From Novosphingobium sp. PP1Y (GTDB lineage Bacteria; Pseudomonadota; Alphaproteobacteria; Sphingomonadales; Sphingomonadaceae): DNA of 64,000 bases. Both the position numbers and the translations under genes were made by a program. Positions 18,244-26,921 of this stretch are shown here, piece by piece. The notes beneath the pieces were generated by a model, which worked only from the letters and a program-made list of their open reading frames with translations, had not been told where the DNA came from and searched no databases. The stretch is from contig NC_015579.1 of NCBI RefSeq assembly GCF_000253255.1, positions 62,001 to 126,000 on the forward strand. The letters run 5' to 3'. Positions within the stretch are counted from its first letter, which is position 1; the number at the start of each line of letters is the position of its first letter.

Positions 18244-19497
18244 ATGGCCAGTTCGCAATCAGGACCCAAGGGTATCCTCCCTAGACGCGACTACTCGCAA
18301 GCCATCAAGGAAGCCCGCTTCAGTTCGCTACGCAAGGATCCACGCGTTCGTGTGCGCAGTGAACATGAACTCGAGGCGATGAAATCCCATCTCGACGAGC
18401 TCTACGCAGATACGGACGCGGTCACGAGTTTCGTCGATGCCGGCGGACAGGTATTCGATTGCATTCCGATCAATGAACAACCTTCCTTGCGGGAAGGCGG
18501 CGGAACGCCTGCCACGCCCCCATCGCTTGCAGAAGCGATAGGCCTTGCAGAAGACGAACCTGTATCGCCTGTCGAAGCTTCGGAACCGGACCTCGATCGT
18601 TTCGGCAATCCAATGAAATGTCCTGCAGGCTTCGTGCCGGTGCGTCGAGTGACCCTGGAAGAGATGGCACGGTTCGAAACCCTGGCAGAGTTCTTCAGCA
18701 AAACCGGCGCCAAGCCCCTGTCTCCGCCAAGTGCGCCGGCTGCGAACAGTTCGCTGAACCATCGCTACGCCTATGCTCACCAGACGCTGGACAACCTGGG
18801 CGGTCATTCATTCCTGAATGTCCGCGCCCCGTCAGTGACAGGCGATCAGATCTTCTCCTTGTGTCAGCATTGGTACTCGGCAGGGGCCGGCGCAGCCCAC
18901 CAAACCGTCGAGGTCGGGTGGCAGGTCTATCCGGCCAAGTACGGACACAGCCAGCCCGTGCTCTTCATCTACTGGACCGCGGACAACTATGGGCCCAGCG
19001 GCGCTTACAATCTGGACAAGGCTGGTTTCGTACAAACCAATTCCGACTGGACGATCGGCGGCACACTTTCGCCCGTAGGCAGCGGTGGCGGCCAGCAATA
19101 CGAGATCGAGATCGCGTTCTACCTGAACGGCGGCAACTGGTGGCTGTATCTGGGCGGACTCAGTGCCCAGCATGCAGTGGGCTACTATCCTGCCAGCCTG
19201 TTCAACGGCGGGGCCATGGCAAGCAATGCCACCAAGGCGCTGTTCGGCGGAGAGACGGTATGCGGCGCGGCCGGTCCTTGGCCGGAAATGGGCTCGGGAG
19301 CATTCTCGGGAGCAATCTATCCGCACGCGGCCTGGCAAAGGGCTGTCTTCGTTATGCCCAAGTCCGGCGGTGCGCAGTGGGCAAGCCTCACCGGCCAATC
19401 GCCTTCGCCCGGCTGCTACGACCAGTTTATCGGAAGCTATACCGCGCCCTGGAACATCACGCTGTTCTACGGCGGCCCGGGTGGCGGAAATTGCTGA
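18244..19497 (+). CDS. Neprosin-family glutamic peptidase with plant-type activation region
   Basis: 417 residues. ATG 18244 is preferred over an earlier GTG at 18208 because GGCGGGGA lies just upstream. An activation-peptide-like region holds FDCIPINEQPSL (about 71-82), matching the DCV-x-QPAF core of plant neprosins, and CPAGFVPVRRVT (126-137), matching the plant CPEGTVPIRRT. The peptidase domain (about 170-417) has VEVGWQVYP, FIYWTADNYGPSGAYNLDKAGF, VGYYPASLF, ALFGGETVC and the family ending FYGGPGGGNC. The likely catalytic glutamates are E223 (VEVGW) and E337 (GGET). Neprosin is a prolyl-cleaving glutamic endopeptidase known best from plants. No classic signal peptide is visible. First gene of a three-gene operon; export and target unknown. 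Confidence 0.85.
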   Translation: MASSQSGPKGILPRRDYSQAIKEARFSSLRKDPRVRVRSEHELEAMKSHLDELYADTDAVTSFVDAGGQVFDCIPINEQPSLREGGGTPATPPSLAEAIGLAEDEPVSPVEASEPDLDRFGNPMKCPAGFVPVRRVTLEEMARFETLAEFFSKTGAKPLSPPSAPAANSSLNHRYAYAHQTLDNLGGHSFLNVRAPSVTGDQIFSLCQHWYSAGAGAAHQTVEVGWQVYPAKYGHSQPVLFIYWTADNYGPSGAYNLDKAGFVQTNSDWTIGGTLSPVGSGGGQQYEIEIAFYLNGGNWWLYLGGLSAQHAVGYYPASLFNGGAMASNATKALFGGETVCGAAGPWPEMGSGAFSGAIYPHAAWQRAVFVMPKSGGAQWASLTGQSPSPGCYDQFIGSYTAPWNITLFYGGPGGGNC

Positions 19498-19515
19498 AAT
19501 TGGGAGGCAATCATC

Positions 19516-22500
19516 ATGGCACGGCAACCCGTCAGCGGTACGGCACCGAGTGAAAACATAGTCGCTACAGAAATCGACAAGGAGTTGGTCGCCCGCCAGC
19601 GCATCCCGCTCACTGCAGATACGCTTGGCGCTCTCGACGAGAAGCAAGAAAAGCTTTTCCTCGAAATCCGTGAATCCAACATCACGCACCTGTTCAAGGG
19701 AATGGGCGAAGTCAGGCAGAGCCTCGACATACTCAGGACCGAACTCAAGATCCGCATGGCACCGCCCCAATTGCTCGCGACGGTGATCCAGCCCGACGGC
19801 AGTCCGGCCAACCGCATTCAGGTGGAATTCGATCCTGCCAGCGTCGGGCGCCGGGGACAGCCCGTCACCGTGATGACGGGCGAGGATGGCGCCTTCACCA
19901 TGCCCTTGCCCAGTGCGCTTCCACTTGCCGACAACGGCTCCCTCGAGCTCGTTTTGCATGGTGCCAACAGCGCCGTTCGCACCAGCATCCCCTTCAAGCA
20001 GATTGCTTCCAACGGCCTTGCAGGAACGATCGCGCTCGACCAGTTTCTGCCTCCGCTTCCAGTCAGCATCTTGGCCTCGCTGCAATCGTTGGCACCACCG
20101 CCGCCGACCGATGCCGCCGAACCACCGCCAGACAATACCCCGGTGCTTCCGGTACTGGCGATGGGGGACTGCGATGAATGCCTGCTGCAATTCGGCGCGA
20201 ACAAGTCGATCGACAAGTTCCCCTATGGCGTCTTCTTCCGCCTCGTCGAACCACGTGCCAGCGTTTCCAGCGCGGTTCGGCGCTTTTCCCTCGGCGATCG
20301 CAAGTTCGGCTACCTTCCCTATTATGTGACAGGGGCGACAAGTACCGAACAGGTCAGTTACGTCGATCGGGTCCCGGTAGAGCAACCGCTCAGCATTGAC
20401 GGTTTCCGCGACAGGCTCGTGGGAGTGAAGCCCAACGGACTCATCTCAACTGACGAGACTGTGCCCATGGCCGGCACTCTGGGCCTTGGCTATGTCCTGC
20501 ACATGTCGCAGCGGTGGACCTTTCAAGGACTTGCGCTTGGAGATCTGGTCTATTCCCTCCCGCTTGCCCCTGGCGAGCAGCAGCAGGTCGCCATCTTCGA
20601 ACGGCGGGACACATCAGCTGTCTTCGAAAGCGAATTCTTCGATGAATCGCAGGCGCTTCTGCAAAGCGCAACCGCAGACACCTCGACGACAGCGACCTTC
20701 GCCTCGGCATTCAACGAGGTCATCAATGGCCGCAGTTCCTTCCGAACCGACAGCGACACATCGAGTGTCGGAGGCAGCTTCTTCGGGCTTATCAGTGGCG
20801 GCTCCGGGAGCAGTTCGTCGAGCGGAACGACCAGCAGTTCCCTATCCGGCCAACGCAACACTACTCAGAATGCTGCCCAGGCCACCCATTCCAGCGCCCA
20901 GTCGTCCGCGGCAGCGCGCCGGTCTGCATCCCGCACAGGCATGCGAATTGCGTCTGCCAGCGAACGCCAGTCGGTGACGACCAAGACGATCACCAACCAC
21001 AACCATACGCGCGCCCTGACCATGCAATATTGGGAAGTCCTGCGCCTTTACGATGTGACCACGGCCATCGACGGCCTCACAATGACTGTGCTGATACCGC
21101 TTCAGGTCGTGCGATTCCTGCCGCCGAACGTTCCGCTCACGATCACGAGCCCCTTCCAGCTCGACACGCGTGCCGAAGTCCTGCTGCGCTACAAGTCGAT
21201 CTGCAAGCACGCTGACGTCCTGGAACGTTGGCTCCCGCGCAAGTATCATCAGGGCATGAAGCTGCTAACGCAGTTCGCTGCAGATCCGACTGCGGAAGTA
21301 GAAGCTGCGGGCGGGGTCGCCTCGGACGTCATCAAGTTCACGATCCAGGGCAGCTTCCTCGAAGCGGACCTTATATCCATTTATGCCGTCACCAACCGCG
21401 GCACCCGCGTCGGTCCCGTCCAGCTCAACAATACGGCACCCACGCCTCCTGCTGATAGATTCGCTTCGCGCGAAGAATTCGTGTCCTGGCTCAAGATTCA
21501 GCGCCAACATTCTGCCCATGTCTTCACAGGTGCGCTGGCGCTGCCTCCATCGATGAACCGCAGCACAATCATCGGCTTCGAGATCACGCGACGTTTCCGC
21601 TCGGCAAGCTACACGCTCATTTCCAAAGAACAGCAGGAGCTCAATGCCCTGCAGGCCCTCTTCGGCGGGCAGGCCAGTTGGATCGAACAGGCGATTGAGT
21701 CAGCTTTCAGCCAGGGATCGGCCCGTACGGCGCGCCAGACGATTACGCTCGATGCAGCCGCTCTTGAAAGGGAAGTCGGTGGTCCGAATGTAAGCAGTTT
21801 CCGTGCCCATGTCGTGGAACTGGACCAGAACGGCAATGAAGTCGGCCCGGGAGAGAACTACGCCCAGAACAGCATGGGCGGGGTCGAACTGCCCAATGCG
21901 CCCTACCCTGTTCCGGCGCTGCAATTGGCGCCCGTCCTGCGGTTCAAGGAAATCCTCGAGATCGAGGAAATGACCCAGCATGTCGTGCGCAACACCATGC
22001 GCTACTCACGCGCGGTCTGGTCTTCGCTGACCGCGGAAGAGCGGGCAGTCTTGCTCGAAGGCTACACAATCGGAGTTCCGGTCGGCGGAATCCAGGACCC
22101 AAGCCAGATGGTTCCCTTGCTTAATTGCGTCGAGAACAGGGTGCTGGGCTTCTTCGGCAATTCGATGATCATGCCCTTCTTCATCCCCCAAGTCCTTGCC
22201 CATGCGGGCAGTGACGGGCAGCCGCTCGATCCGGCCGAAATTCAGGAATCCCTGCTCGCCTATCAACAGGCAACGTTCAAGCCGCCGCACTCGACTATTG
22301 CATTGCCGACCAAGGGCGTACTTGGCGAAGCTGTCCTGGGCCGCTGCTCGTCGGCTGAGAAGATCGATATAACCCGGTTCTGGAACTGGCAGGATTCGCC
22401 TTCGGACACAGCCCCGACAATCTCTCCGGTCGAATTGCCCACCGGCTCGGCAGCCCTCACGGCGGGAGCAGTTGCGCCCAATTCGCTTACCAACCTGCCC

Positions 22501-23001
22501 TCGCTCATCAACAACGTCCTTACCGCCCCAACGCCGGATACGGCTCTGCTCCAGTCGCTTGGTGCGAACGCCGCTGCGCAGAAGGATTTCGACAGCGCCT
22601 TGACCAATGCCGGACAACTTGCCGGTCTGATCACCAATGCCCAGAATGTTTCCAACGATGCCCGGGCAGATGCGCTCAAGACGAGCAAGGAATTGCAGGC
22701 CCAGGTCATTGCCACGGCCGGGAACATCGTTGGCGGAATCTACGGAGGCAATCCAACCGCCGGTTCGGATGCTGCCGCAGCGCTGAATGGCGGCCAGCAG
22801 TCAGGCGCAAAGAAGCCAGCGGCGGGCGACGGCAAAGCCCCGAGCGGATCCACCGAGGGTAAGTCGGACACGCCATCGCCAAGTCCGGCAAACGGCCAGG
22901 CCGGTGGAAGCGGAGGACAGCAGGGAGGCGGAAACCAGGGTGGCAACGCAGGTGGCGGCGGAGCTGACCCCGCACCTGCCCCTGTCCCCGGACCGCAATG
23001 A
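19516..23001 (+). CDS. Large protein of unknown function encoded with neprosin
   Basis: 1161 residues, start ATG 19516 with GGGAGG 9 bp upstream and 18 bp after the neprosin stop. Not recognised. Residues about 85-170 look like a carboxypeptidase-regulatory-type beta sandwich (VIQPDGSPANRIQVEFD, VTVMTGEDGAFTMPLP). Then come a proline-rich hinge (APPPPTDAAEPPPDNTP), a CDEC cysteine pair near 218, a conserved-looking block around SLPLAPGEQQQVAIFERRD (about 355-373), a long Ser/Gly/Thr-rich stretch (about 430-490), a mixed alpha/beta region to about 1000, and a disordered Gly/Pro/Gln tail (GGSGGQQGGGNQGGNAGGGG). No signal peptide or membrane helix. The layout suggests an extracellular or assembly-type structural protein, possibly the substrate or carrier of the peptidase. 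Function unknown. Confidence 0.72.
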   Translation: MARQPVSGTAPSENIVATEIDKELVARQRIPLTADTLGALDEKQEKLFLEIRESNITHLFKGMGEVRQSLDILRTELKIRMAPPQLLATVIQPDGSPANRIQVEFDPASVGRRGQPVTVMTGEDGAFTMPLPSALPLADNGSLELVLHGANSAVRTSIPFKQIASNGLAGTIALDQFLPPLPVSILASLQSLAPPPPTDAAEPPPDNTPVLPVLAMGDCDECLLQFGANKSIDKFPYGVFFRLVEPRASVSSAVRRFSLGDRKFGYLPYYVTGATSTEQVSYVDRVPVEQPLSIDGFRDRLVGVKPNGLISTDETVPMAGTLGLGYVLHMSQRWTFQGLALGDLVYSLPLAPGEQQQVAIFERRDTSAVFESEFFDESQALLQSATADTSTTATFASAFNEVINGRSSFRTDSDTSSVGGSFFGLISGGSGSSSSSGTTSSSLSGQRNTTQNAAQATHSSAQSSAAARRSASRTGMRIASASERQSVTTKTITNHNHTRALTMQYWEVLRLYDVTTAIDGLTMTVLIPLQVVRFLPPNVPLTITSPFQLDTRAEVLLRYKSICKHADVLERWLPRKYHQGMKLLTQFAADPTAEVEAAGGVASDVIKFTIQGSFLEADLISIYAVTNRGTRVGPVQLNNTAPTPPADRFASREEFVSWLKIQRQHSAHVFTGALALPPSMNRSTIIGFEITRRFRSASYTLISKEQQELNALQALFGGQASWIEQAIESAFSQGSARTARQTITLDAAALEREVGGPNVSSFRAHVVELDQNGNEVGPGENYAQNSMGGVELPNAPYPVPALQLAPVLRFKEILEIEEMTQHVVRNTMRYSRAVWSSLTAEERAVLLEGYTIGVPVGGIQDPSQMVPLLNCVENRVLGFFGNSMIMPFFIPQVLAHAGSDGQPLDPAEIQESLLAYQQATFKPPHSTIALPTKGVLGEAVLGRCSSAEKIDITRFWNWQDSPSDTAPTISPVELPTGSAALTAGAVAPNSLTNLPSLINNVLTAPTPDTALLQSLGANAAAQKDFDSALTNAGQLAGLITNAQNVSNDARADALKTSKELQAQVIATAGNIVGGIYGGNPTAGSDAAAALNGGQQSGAKKPAAGDGKAPSGSTEGKSDTPSPSPANGQAGGSGGQQGGGNQGGNAGGGGADPAPAPVPGPQ

Positions 23002-23034
23002 CAGCGCGGCGCACGTCTTGAAGGGAACACTGTC

Positions 23035-24261
23035 ATGGCTAACACATCAACTGCCACAAGCGAGAATATGCCCGCTCTTCCGCCCATGATGCCGGACGCC
23101 GTGCCCGGAGATCCGATTTCGGCGAACGACCTGACGGAAGCCGGCGTCGGAGCAGGTCCCGTGGGATCGGCCGGAGAAGGCCCGTCTTCCGGACCTGCCA
23201 GCAATGCCGAGCCCGAGCCAACGCCAACGCCGACACCGACGCCAACTCCGTCGAGCAGCGGTAGCGGCGACCCTGGCGGTGATGCGGCCGACGAAACGAC
23301 AGGAACCGCGGCATTCGCATCCATTGCAGGCGATACGCTGATCGACCTGCTCAAGAACGCGACATCTCCGGAAGCGCTGGAAGCGCAGAACATCATTCTG
23401 CGCCGCATCGCGCTGCAGGGCGATGTCATTCCTTCCCGTGTACCGCCGCCTCGCAACATCACGGAGATTGGCGGCTACCTGAACCTGCTGACTAACCTGA
23501 ACGAACTGGACATGCGCTCGCAGGTCCTTGCCGGGATCCTTGGGGTAGCTGGTCCCAATCCTCCGTTAAGCGATGCCGGCATCGCTACGTTCCTCAGCTT
23601 TACGCCGGTAATCAACGATCGTCCGACAGGACCTTTCCAGGCCAGCCTGCCCGTCACCGTGCTGATCCGCAGCGACTTTGCGGGCCTCATAAAGGCGGCG
23701 ATGGCTAGGCTGCACGAGCGCGGAGCGACATTGGCGATGCTGGCCGGACCTTATGCGCTGCCGCCTGCAGAAAGTCCGCTGACGACAATCATCGATCCGC
23801 TGGATTATGTCGGTCGTACATTGCGATTGGCTGGAGCTCTTGCCCTGACCGATCCGGGGACAGACCCACTCGCCCTCGTTCGCCAAAGCGGTTCAAGCGC
23901 CCCGTATAAATTGGCTGCACGCAGTGACGGTACAGGTTCGATCGAAGTTGCCGCAACAGATTACGAAGCCCTGCAGACCGGCCCTACTGGCATCGCCTCC
24001 GTCACGGTCACTGCAGGCCGGTTCGTCATTCTGGAGGAATTGCTCTCCGATACCGGTTTCGAACCTGGTGGACCGGCAATTACCGACCCCGAGAAGGCAA
24101 TACCGACCGAGTGGGCAAAATGGCGCAATCTGGCTGGCCTCGAACCGGGAGTGACGCTTGGAGAGGAATTGCGCCTGCTTCACAGCCAAACCGAAATTCT
24201 CGGAAGTGCTCTGGCCGCAAAGGTGAACTGGCGCTGGAATGGAACCGAGTTCGCTCCCTGA
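23035..24261 (+). CDS. 408-residue protein of unknown function, third gene of neprosin operon
   Basis: 408 residues, ATG 23035 with AAGGGA upstream, 33 bp after the 1161-residue gene. Not recognised. The first about 95 residues are low complexity, with a PEPTPTPTPTPTP repeat then SSSGSGDPGG. A folded part follows: a helical stretch FASIAGDTLIDLLKNATSPEALEAQNIILRRIALQGD, an ISANDLTEA-like start, and VLIRSDFAGLIKAAMARLHERGATLAML. It ends with KVNWRWNGTEFAP. No signal peptide or membrane helix. The Pro/Thr linker and the disordered tail of its neighbour suggest two modular proteins that act together outside the cytoplasm, but this is inference. Confidence 0.7.
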   Translation: MANTSTATSENMPALPPMMPDAVPGDPISANDLTEAGVGAGPVGSAGEGPSSGPASNAEPEPTPTPTPTPTPSSSGSGDPGGDAADETTGTAAFASIAGDTLIDLLKNATSPEALEAQNIILRRIALQGDVIPSRVPPPRNITEIGGYLNLLTNLNELDMRSQVLAGILGVAGPNPPLSDAGIATFLSFTPVINDRPTGPFQASLPVTVLIRSDFAGLIKAAMARLHERGATLAMLAGPYALPPAESPLTTIIDPLDYVGRTLRLAGALALTDPGTDPLALVRQSGSSAPYKLAARSDGTGSIEVAATDYEALQTGPTGIASVTVTAGRFVILEELLSDTGFEPGGPAITDPEKAIPTEWAKWRNLAGLEPGVTLGEELRLLHSQTEILGSALAAKVNWRWNGTEFAP

Positions 24262-24440
24262 CGGTTCGTGCATTCGAGAGATAGATATCGGCGCGCCGGA
24301 CTTACTTCGCTCAACGCAAAGCTCCGTCTATATCGCGACCAAACGCCCAATTGCAGGAGCTTCCAGATAGAAGTTGCGAATTGAACTCATTCGGTGCAAT
24401 TTGCCGCCCGCAACATTCAAAATTTCCCTGCGGAGGCCAT

Positions 24441-25634
24441 GTGAGTTCAATCGGTTCCCAGATCGGCGATCTTGCTCAAGCTGGTGAGAAGATGATCGAG
24501 CGTCTCCGGCGCAAGGCGTTTCTGCCTGAAAGCCGCAAGGGGCTCAACGTGCGTTTCGGCATTGCCGAGGCGGCGCAGTTGCTCGGCTGTTCGACCAATC
24601 GCATCCGCATGGCCGAGGACGACGGGCGCCTGCCCCCTCCTCCGGCCAGCGAGAACGGGCGCCGGGTCGGCTATACGGTCGAGGAAATGCTGCACATGCG
24701 CGAGGTGCTGGGCGCCTCCCCTGCCCGCGCGCCGCTCGACGTTCCGGCCATGATCGCGGTGCAGAATTTCAAGGGCGGCGTCGGCAAGTCGACTGTCACC
24801 ACCCACCTCGCCCACTATTTCGCGGTGCAGGGTTACCGCGTCCTCGTCGTCGACTGCGACAGCCAGGCGACCACGACGACGCTGTTCGGTTTCAACCCGC
24901 ATTTCAACATCACCCGCGAGGAAACGCTCTACCCCTACCTCTCGATCGACCCGACCCAGGCCGACCTGCTCTATGCGGTCAAGCACACGCCCTGGCCCAA
25001 TGTCGATCTCATCCCCTCCAACCTCGAGCTGTTCGACGTCGAGTACGAATTGGCCGCGGCCGGGGCGGACGGGCAATCGGTGCTGGCCGCGCGTTTTCGC
25101 AAGCTCAAGCAGGGGTTGATGGACCTGGCGCGCGACTATGACGTCGTCATCCTCGATCCCCCCCCTGCCCTGGGCACGATCAGCCTTGCCGTGATGCAGG
25201 CGGCCAATGCGCTGCTGGTGCCGCTGGCGGCAACGACGCCGGACTTCTGCTCGACGGTGCAGTTCCTCTCGATGATGGACCAGGTCCTCGAGCAGCTGAC
25301 CAGTGTGGGGATCGCCGTCGATTACAGCTTCGTGCGGCTGATCTGCTCCAAGTTCGACCAGGGCGATCCCAGCCACGAAATGGTGCGCACCATCATGGAG
25401 CAGGCTTTCGGCCCGGCCCTGCTTCCGGTTCCGATCCTCGAAAGCGCTGAAATCAGCCATGCCGCGCTGCGCATGATGACGGTTTACGAGCTGGAGAAGC
25501 CGATCGGCACGCCGCGCACGCACAAGCGCTGCCGCGCCAACCTGGACGAGGCGCTCGGCCAGATCGAGCAGCTCGTGCGGACCGGTTGGGGCCGTTCGCA
25601 GCGCATCGACGAGGAGCTGTTGGTCAATGGCTAA
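24441..25634 (+). CDS. parA: Plasmid partition ATPase ParA
   Basis: 397 residues from GTG 24441, which has CGGAGG just upstream; the frame is open from 24351 and an ATG at 24492 is an alternative. N-terminal MerR/HTH-like region (EAAQLLGCSTNRIRMAEDDGRLPPP). Deviant Walker A KGGVGKST (111-118), then VLVVDCDSQATTT and VVILDPPPALGTISLAVMQA. Long ParA of type Ia: the DNA-binding N-terminus probably represses its own operon and the ATPase moves ParB-parS complexes. Followed by parB and repA in the same direction. Confidence 0.93.
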   Translation: MSSIGSQIGDLAQAGEKMIERLRRKAFLPESRKGLNVRFGIAEAAQLLGCSTNRIRMAEDDGRLPPPPASENGRRVGYTVEEMLHMREVLGASPARAPLDVPAMIAVQNFKGGVGKSTVTTHLAHYFAVQGYRVLVVDCDSQATTTTLFGFNPHFNITREETLYPYLSIDPTQADLLYAVKHTPWPNVDLIPSNLELFDVEYELAAAGADGQSVLAARFRKLKQGLMDLARDYDVVILDPPPALGTISLAVMQAANALLVPLAATTPDFCSTVQFLSMMDQVLEQLTSVGIAVDYSFVRLICSKFDQGDPSHEMVRTIMEQAFGPALLPVPILESAEISHAALRMMTVYELEKPIGTPRTHKRCRANLDEALGQIEQLVRTGWGRSQRIDEELLVNG

Positions 25635-25648
25635 GCCTTTGTCCGTGA

Positions 25649-25694
25649 TGGAACAAAAGGACTTTCCTACAAGGAATGTTCACCATATGTTCCA
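25649..25694. promoter_or_regulatory. Inverted repeats between parA and parB
   Basis: TGGAACA (25649-25655) and TGTTCCA (25688-25694) form a 7-bp perfect inverted repeat around an inner TTCCT-ACA-AGGAA (25664-25676). The 109-bp gap between parA and parB is the natural place for an operator or accessory centromere. Function inferred from position only. Confidence 0.4.
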
Positions 25695-25743
25695 AACCTC
25701 CTCCCTGCCAAGCCCTTTTTCCGCGCGTCGCCCGAGGTAAGCC

Positions 25744-26817
25744 ATGGCCCGCAAGCAATCCGACTATCTCGCCGCCCTGCTCTCTGACGATGATGAGGTC
25801 GCTCCGGCGGCCGAAACGTCGCAAGAGGCAGCGCCCTCCCCCGCTCCGACTGAGCGAGCGCCGCGATCCGAACGCGCGCGCGGAACGACCCTGCTCGGCC
25901 GCGAGAGCGCGCTGGCCCGCGTGGCGACCGGGGAAGTGCGCCAGGTTACGCAATTGCTGCTCGATCCCGCGCGCGTACGCGTCTGGGAAGGCAATGCCCG
26001 CAGCTATGGCCACCTTTCGGAAGACTCCTGCCGCGAACTGATCGATTCCATCATCGCCGAAGGCGGGCAGAAAGTGCCGGCCGTGGTGCGGCGCATCGAT
26101 GGCGACCCCGAGCACGATTACGAGGTGATCGCGGGAACCCGGCGGCATTGGTCGATCTCCTGGCTGCGCGCCCATTCCTACCCGGACATGCAGTTCGTGG
26201 CGCAAGTGGCGCAGCTTGACGACGAGGCCGCGTTCCGCCTTGCCGATCTTGAGAACCGCGCCCGCAAAGACGTCTCGGATCTGGAACGCGCGCGCAATTA
26301 TGCCGCAGCGCTGAAAGATCACTACGGCAACCACATGACCCGCATGGCCGAGCGTCTCAAGCTGTCCAAGGGATGGCTTTCGAAGATGCTCAAGGTCGCC
26401 GCCATTCCCGATGCGGTCCTGGCAGCCTTCGCCTCTCCCGCCGACGTCCAGTTGAAGCCGGCTTACCCGCTGGCGCAGATGCTCGACGACAGGGACAAGG
26501 CCCCGGCGATCCGCAAGGAGGCCGCGCGCCTGGCGAGGGAACAGGAAGTGCGGCGCGCATCGGGCCGCCCCGCCCTGCCCGCTGCCGATGTGCTCAAGGC
26601 GCTGCTTGCCGCTCCGGAGGCCGAGCAGACCAGGGCCGCGCCCCTTGTCGTCACATCTTCTCACGGCCGCCCGCTGGTAAGCGTCCAGACCTCGAACCGG
26701 CAGGGCGTGACCCTGCGCCTCCACGCGGGGTCCGGTGCCGATGCCGACGAAGTCCTCGCCGCCGTGCGCGATGCCCTCGACCGGCTCGATAGCGAAGGCC
26801 GGGGGCTGCAGCGGTGA
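25744..26817 (+). CDS. parB: Plasmid partition protein ParB
   Basis: 357 residues. The ParB/Srx N-terminal domain spans about 70-170 with VWEGNARSYGHL, LIDSIIAEGGQKVPAVVRR and the VIAGTRRHW box (equivalent to the arginine-rich GERRxRA CTP-binding box). A helix-turn-helix follows (HMTRMAERLKLSKGWLSKMLKVAAIPDAV). It binds parS and spreads on CTP. The residue-1-60 tail is acidic and proline-rich. Downstream of parA and immediately followed by repA. Confidence 0.92.
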   Translation: MARKQSDYLAALLSDDDEVAPAAETSQEAAPSPAPTERAPRSERARGTTLLGRESALARVATGEVRQVTQLLLDPARVRVWEGNARSYGHLSEDSCRELIDSIIAEGGQKVPAVVRRIDGDPEHDYEVIAGTRRHWSISWLRAHSYPDMQFVAQVAQLDDEAAFRLADLENRARKDVSDLERARNYAAALKDHYGNHMTRMAERLKLSKGWLSKMLKVAAIPDAVLAAFASPADVQLKPAYPLAQMLDDRDKAPAIRKEAARLAREQEVRRASGRPALPAADVLKALLAAPEAEQTRAAPLVVTSSHGRPLVSVQTSNRQGVTLRLHAGSGADADEVLAAVRDALDRLDSEGRGLQR

Positions 26818-26898
26818 CCTCCTGCGCCATTGCAGCGGAGGGGGTCGGTTCTCCTCAAGTCCCCCTGCCCGCTCGGTCTCGAGCGATGTCAGGGAATC

Positions 26899-26914
26899 GT
26901 TTCCCCGGGGAAAC
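26899..26914. promoter_or_regulatory. parS-like palindrome, copy 1
   Basis: GTTTCCCCGGGGAAAC is a perfect 16-bp palindrome between parB and the repA start. The outer halves (GTTTC/GAAAC) match those of the well-known chromosomal parS (TGTTTCACGTGAAACA), with a different centre. The same 16 bp recur inside repA at 27804-27819. Repeated perfect palindromes beside parAB are the best parS candidates here, though repA or ParA operators remain possible. Confidence 0.6.
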
Positions 26915-26921
26915 ATCCGGG

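Noticed and set aside
23210..23265. Short direct repeats (CCAACGCCGACA type) considered as a CRISPR or tandem array
   Set aside because: They encode a Pro/Thr linker in frame; no spacers and too short.
25649..25694. TGGAACA/TGTTCCA repeat considered as parS
   Set aside because: It occurs once, has long arm separation and lacks the tight palindrome of the two GTTTCCCCGGGGAAAC sites. Kept as an operator candidate.
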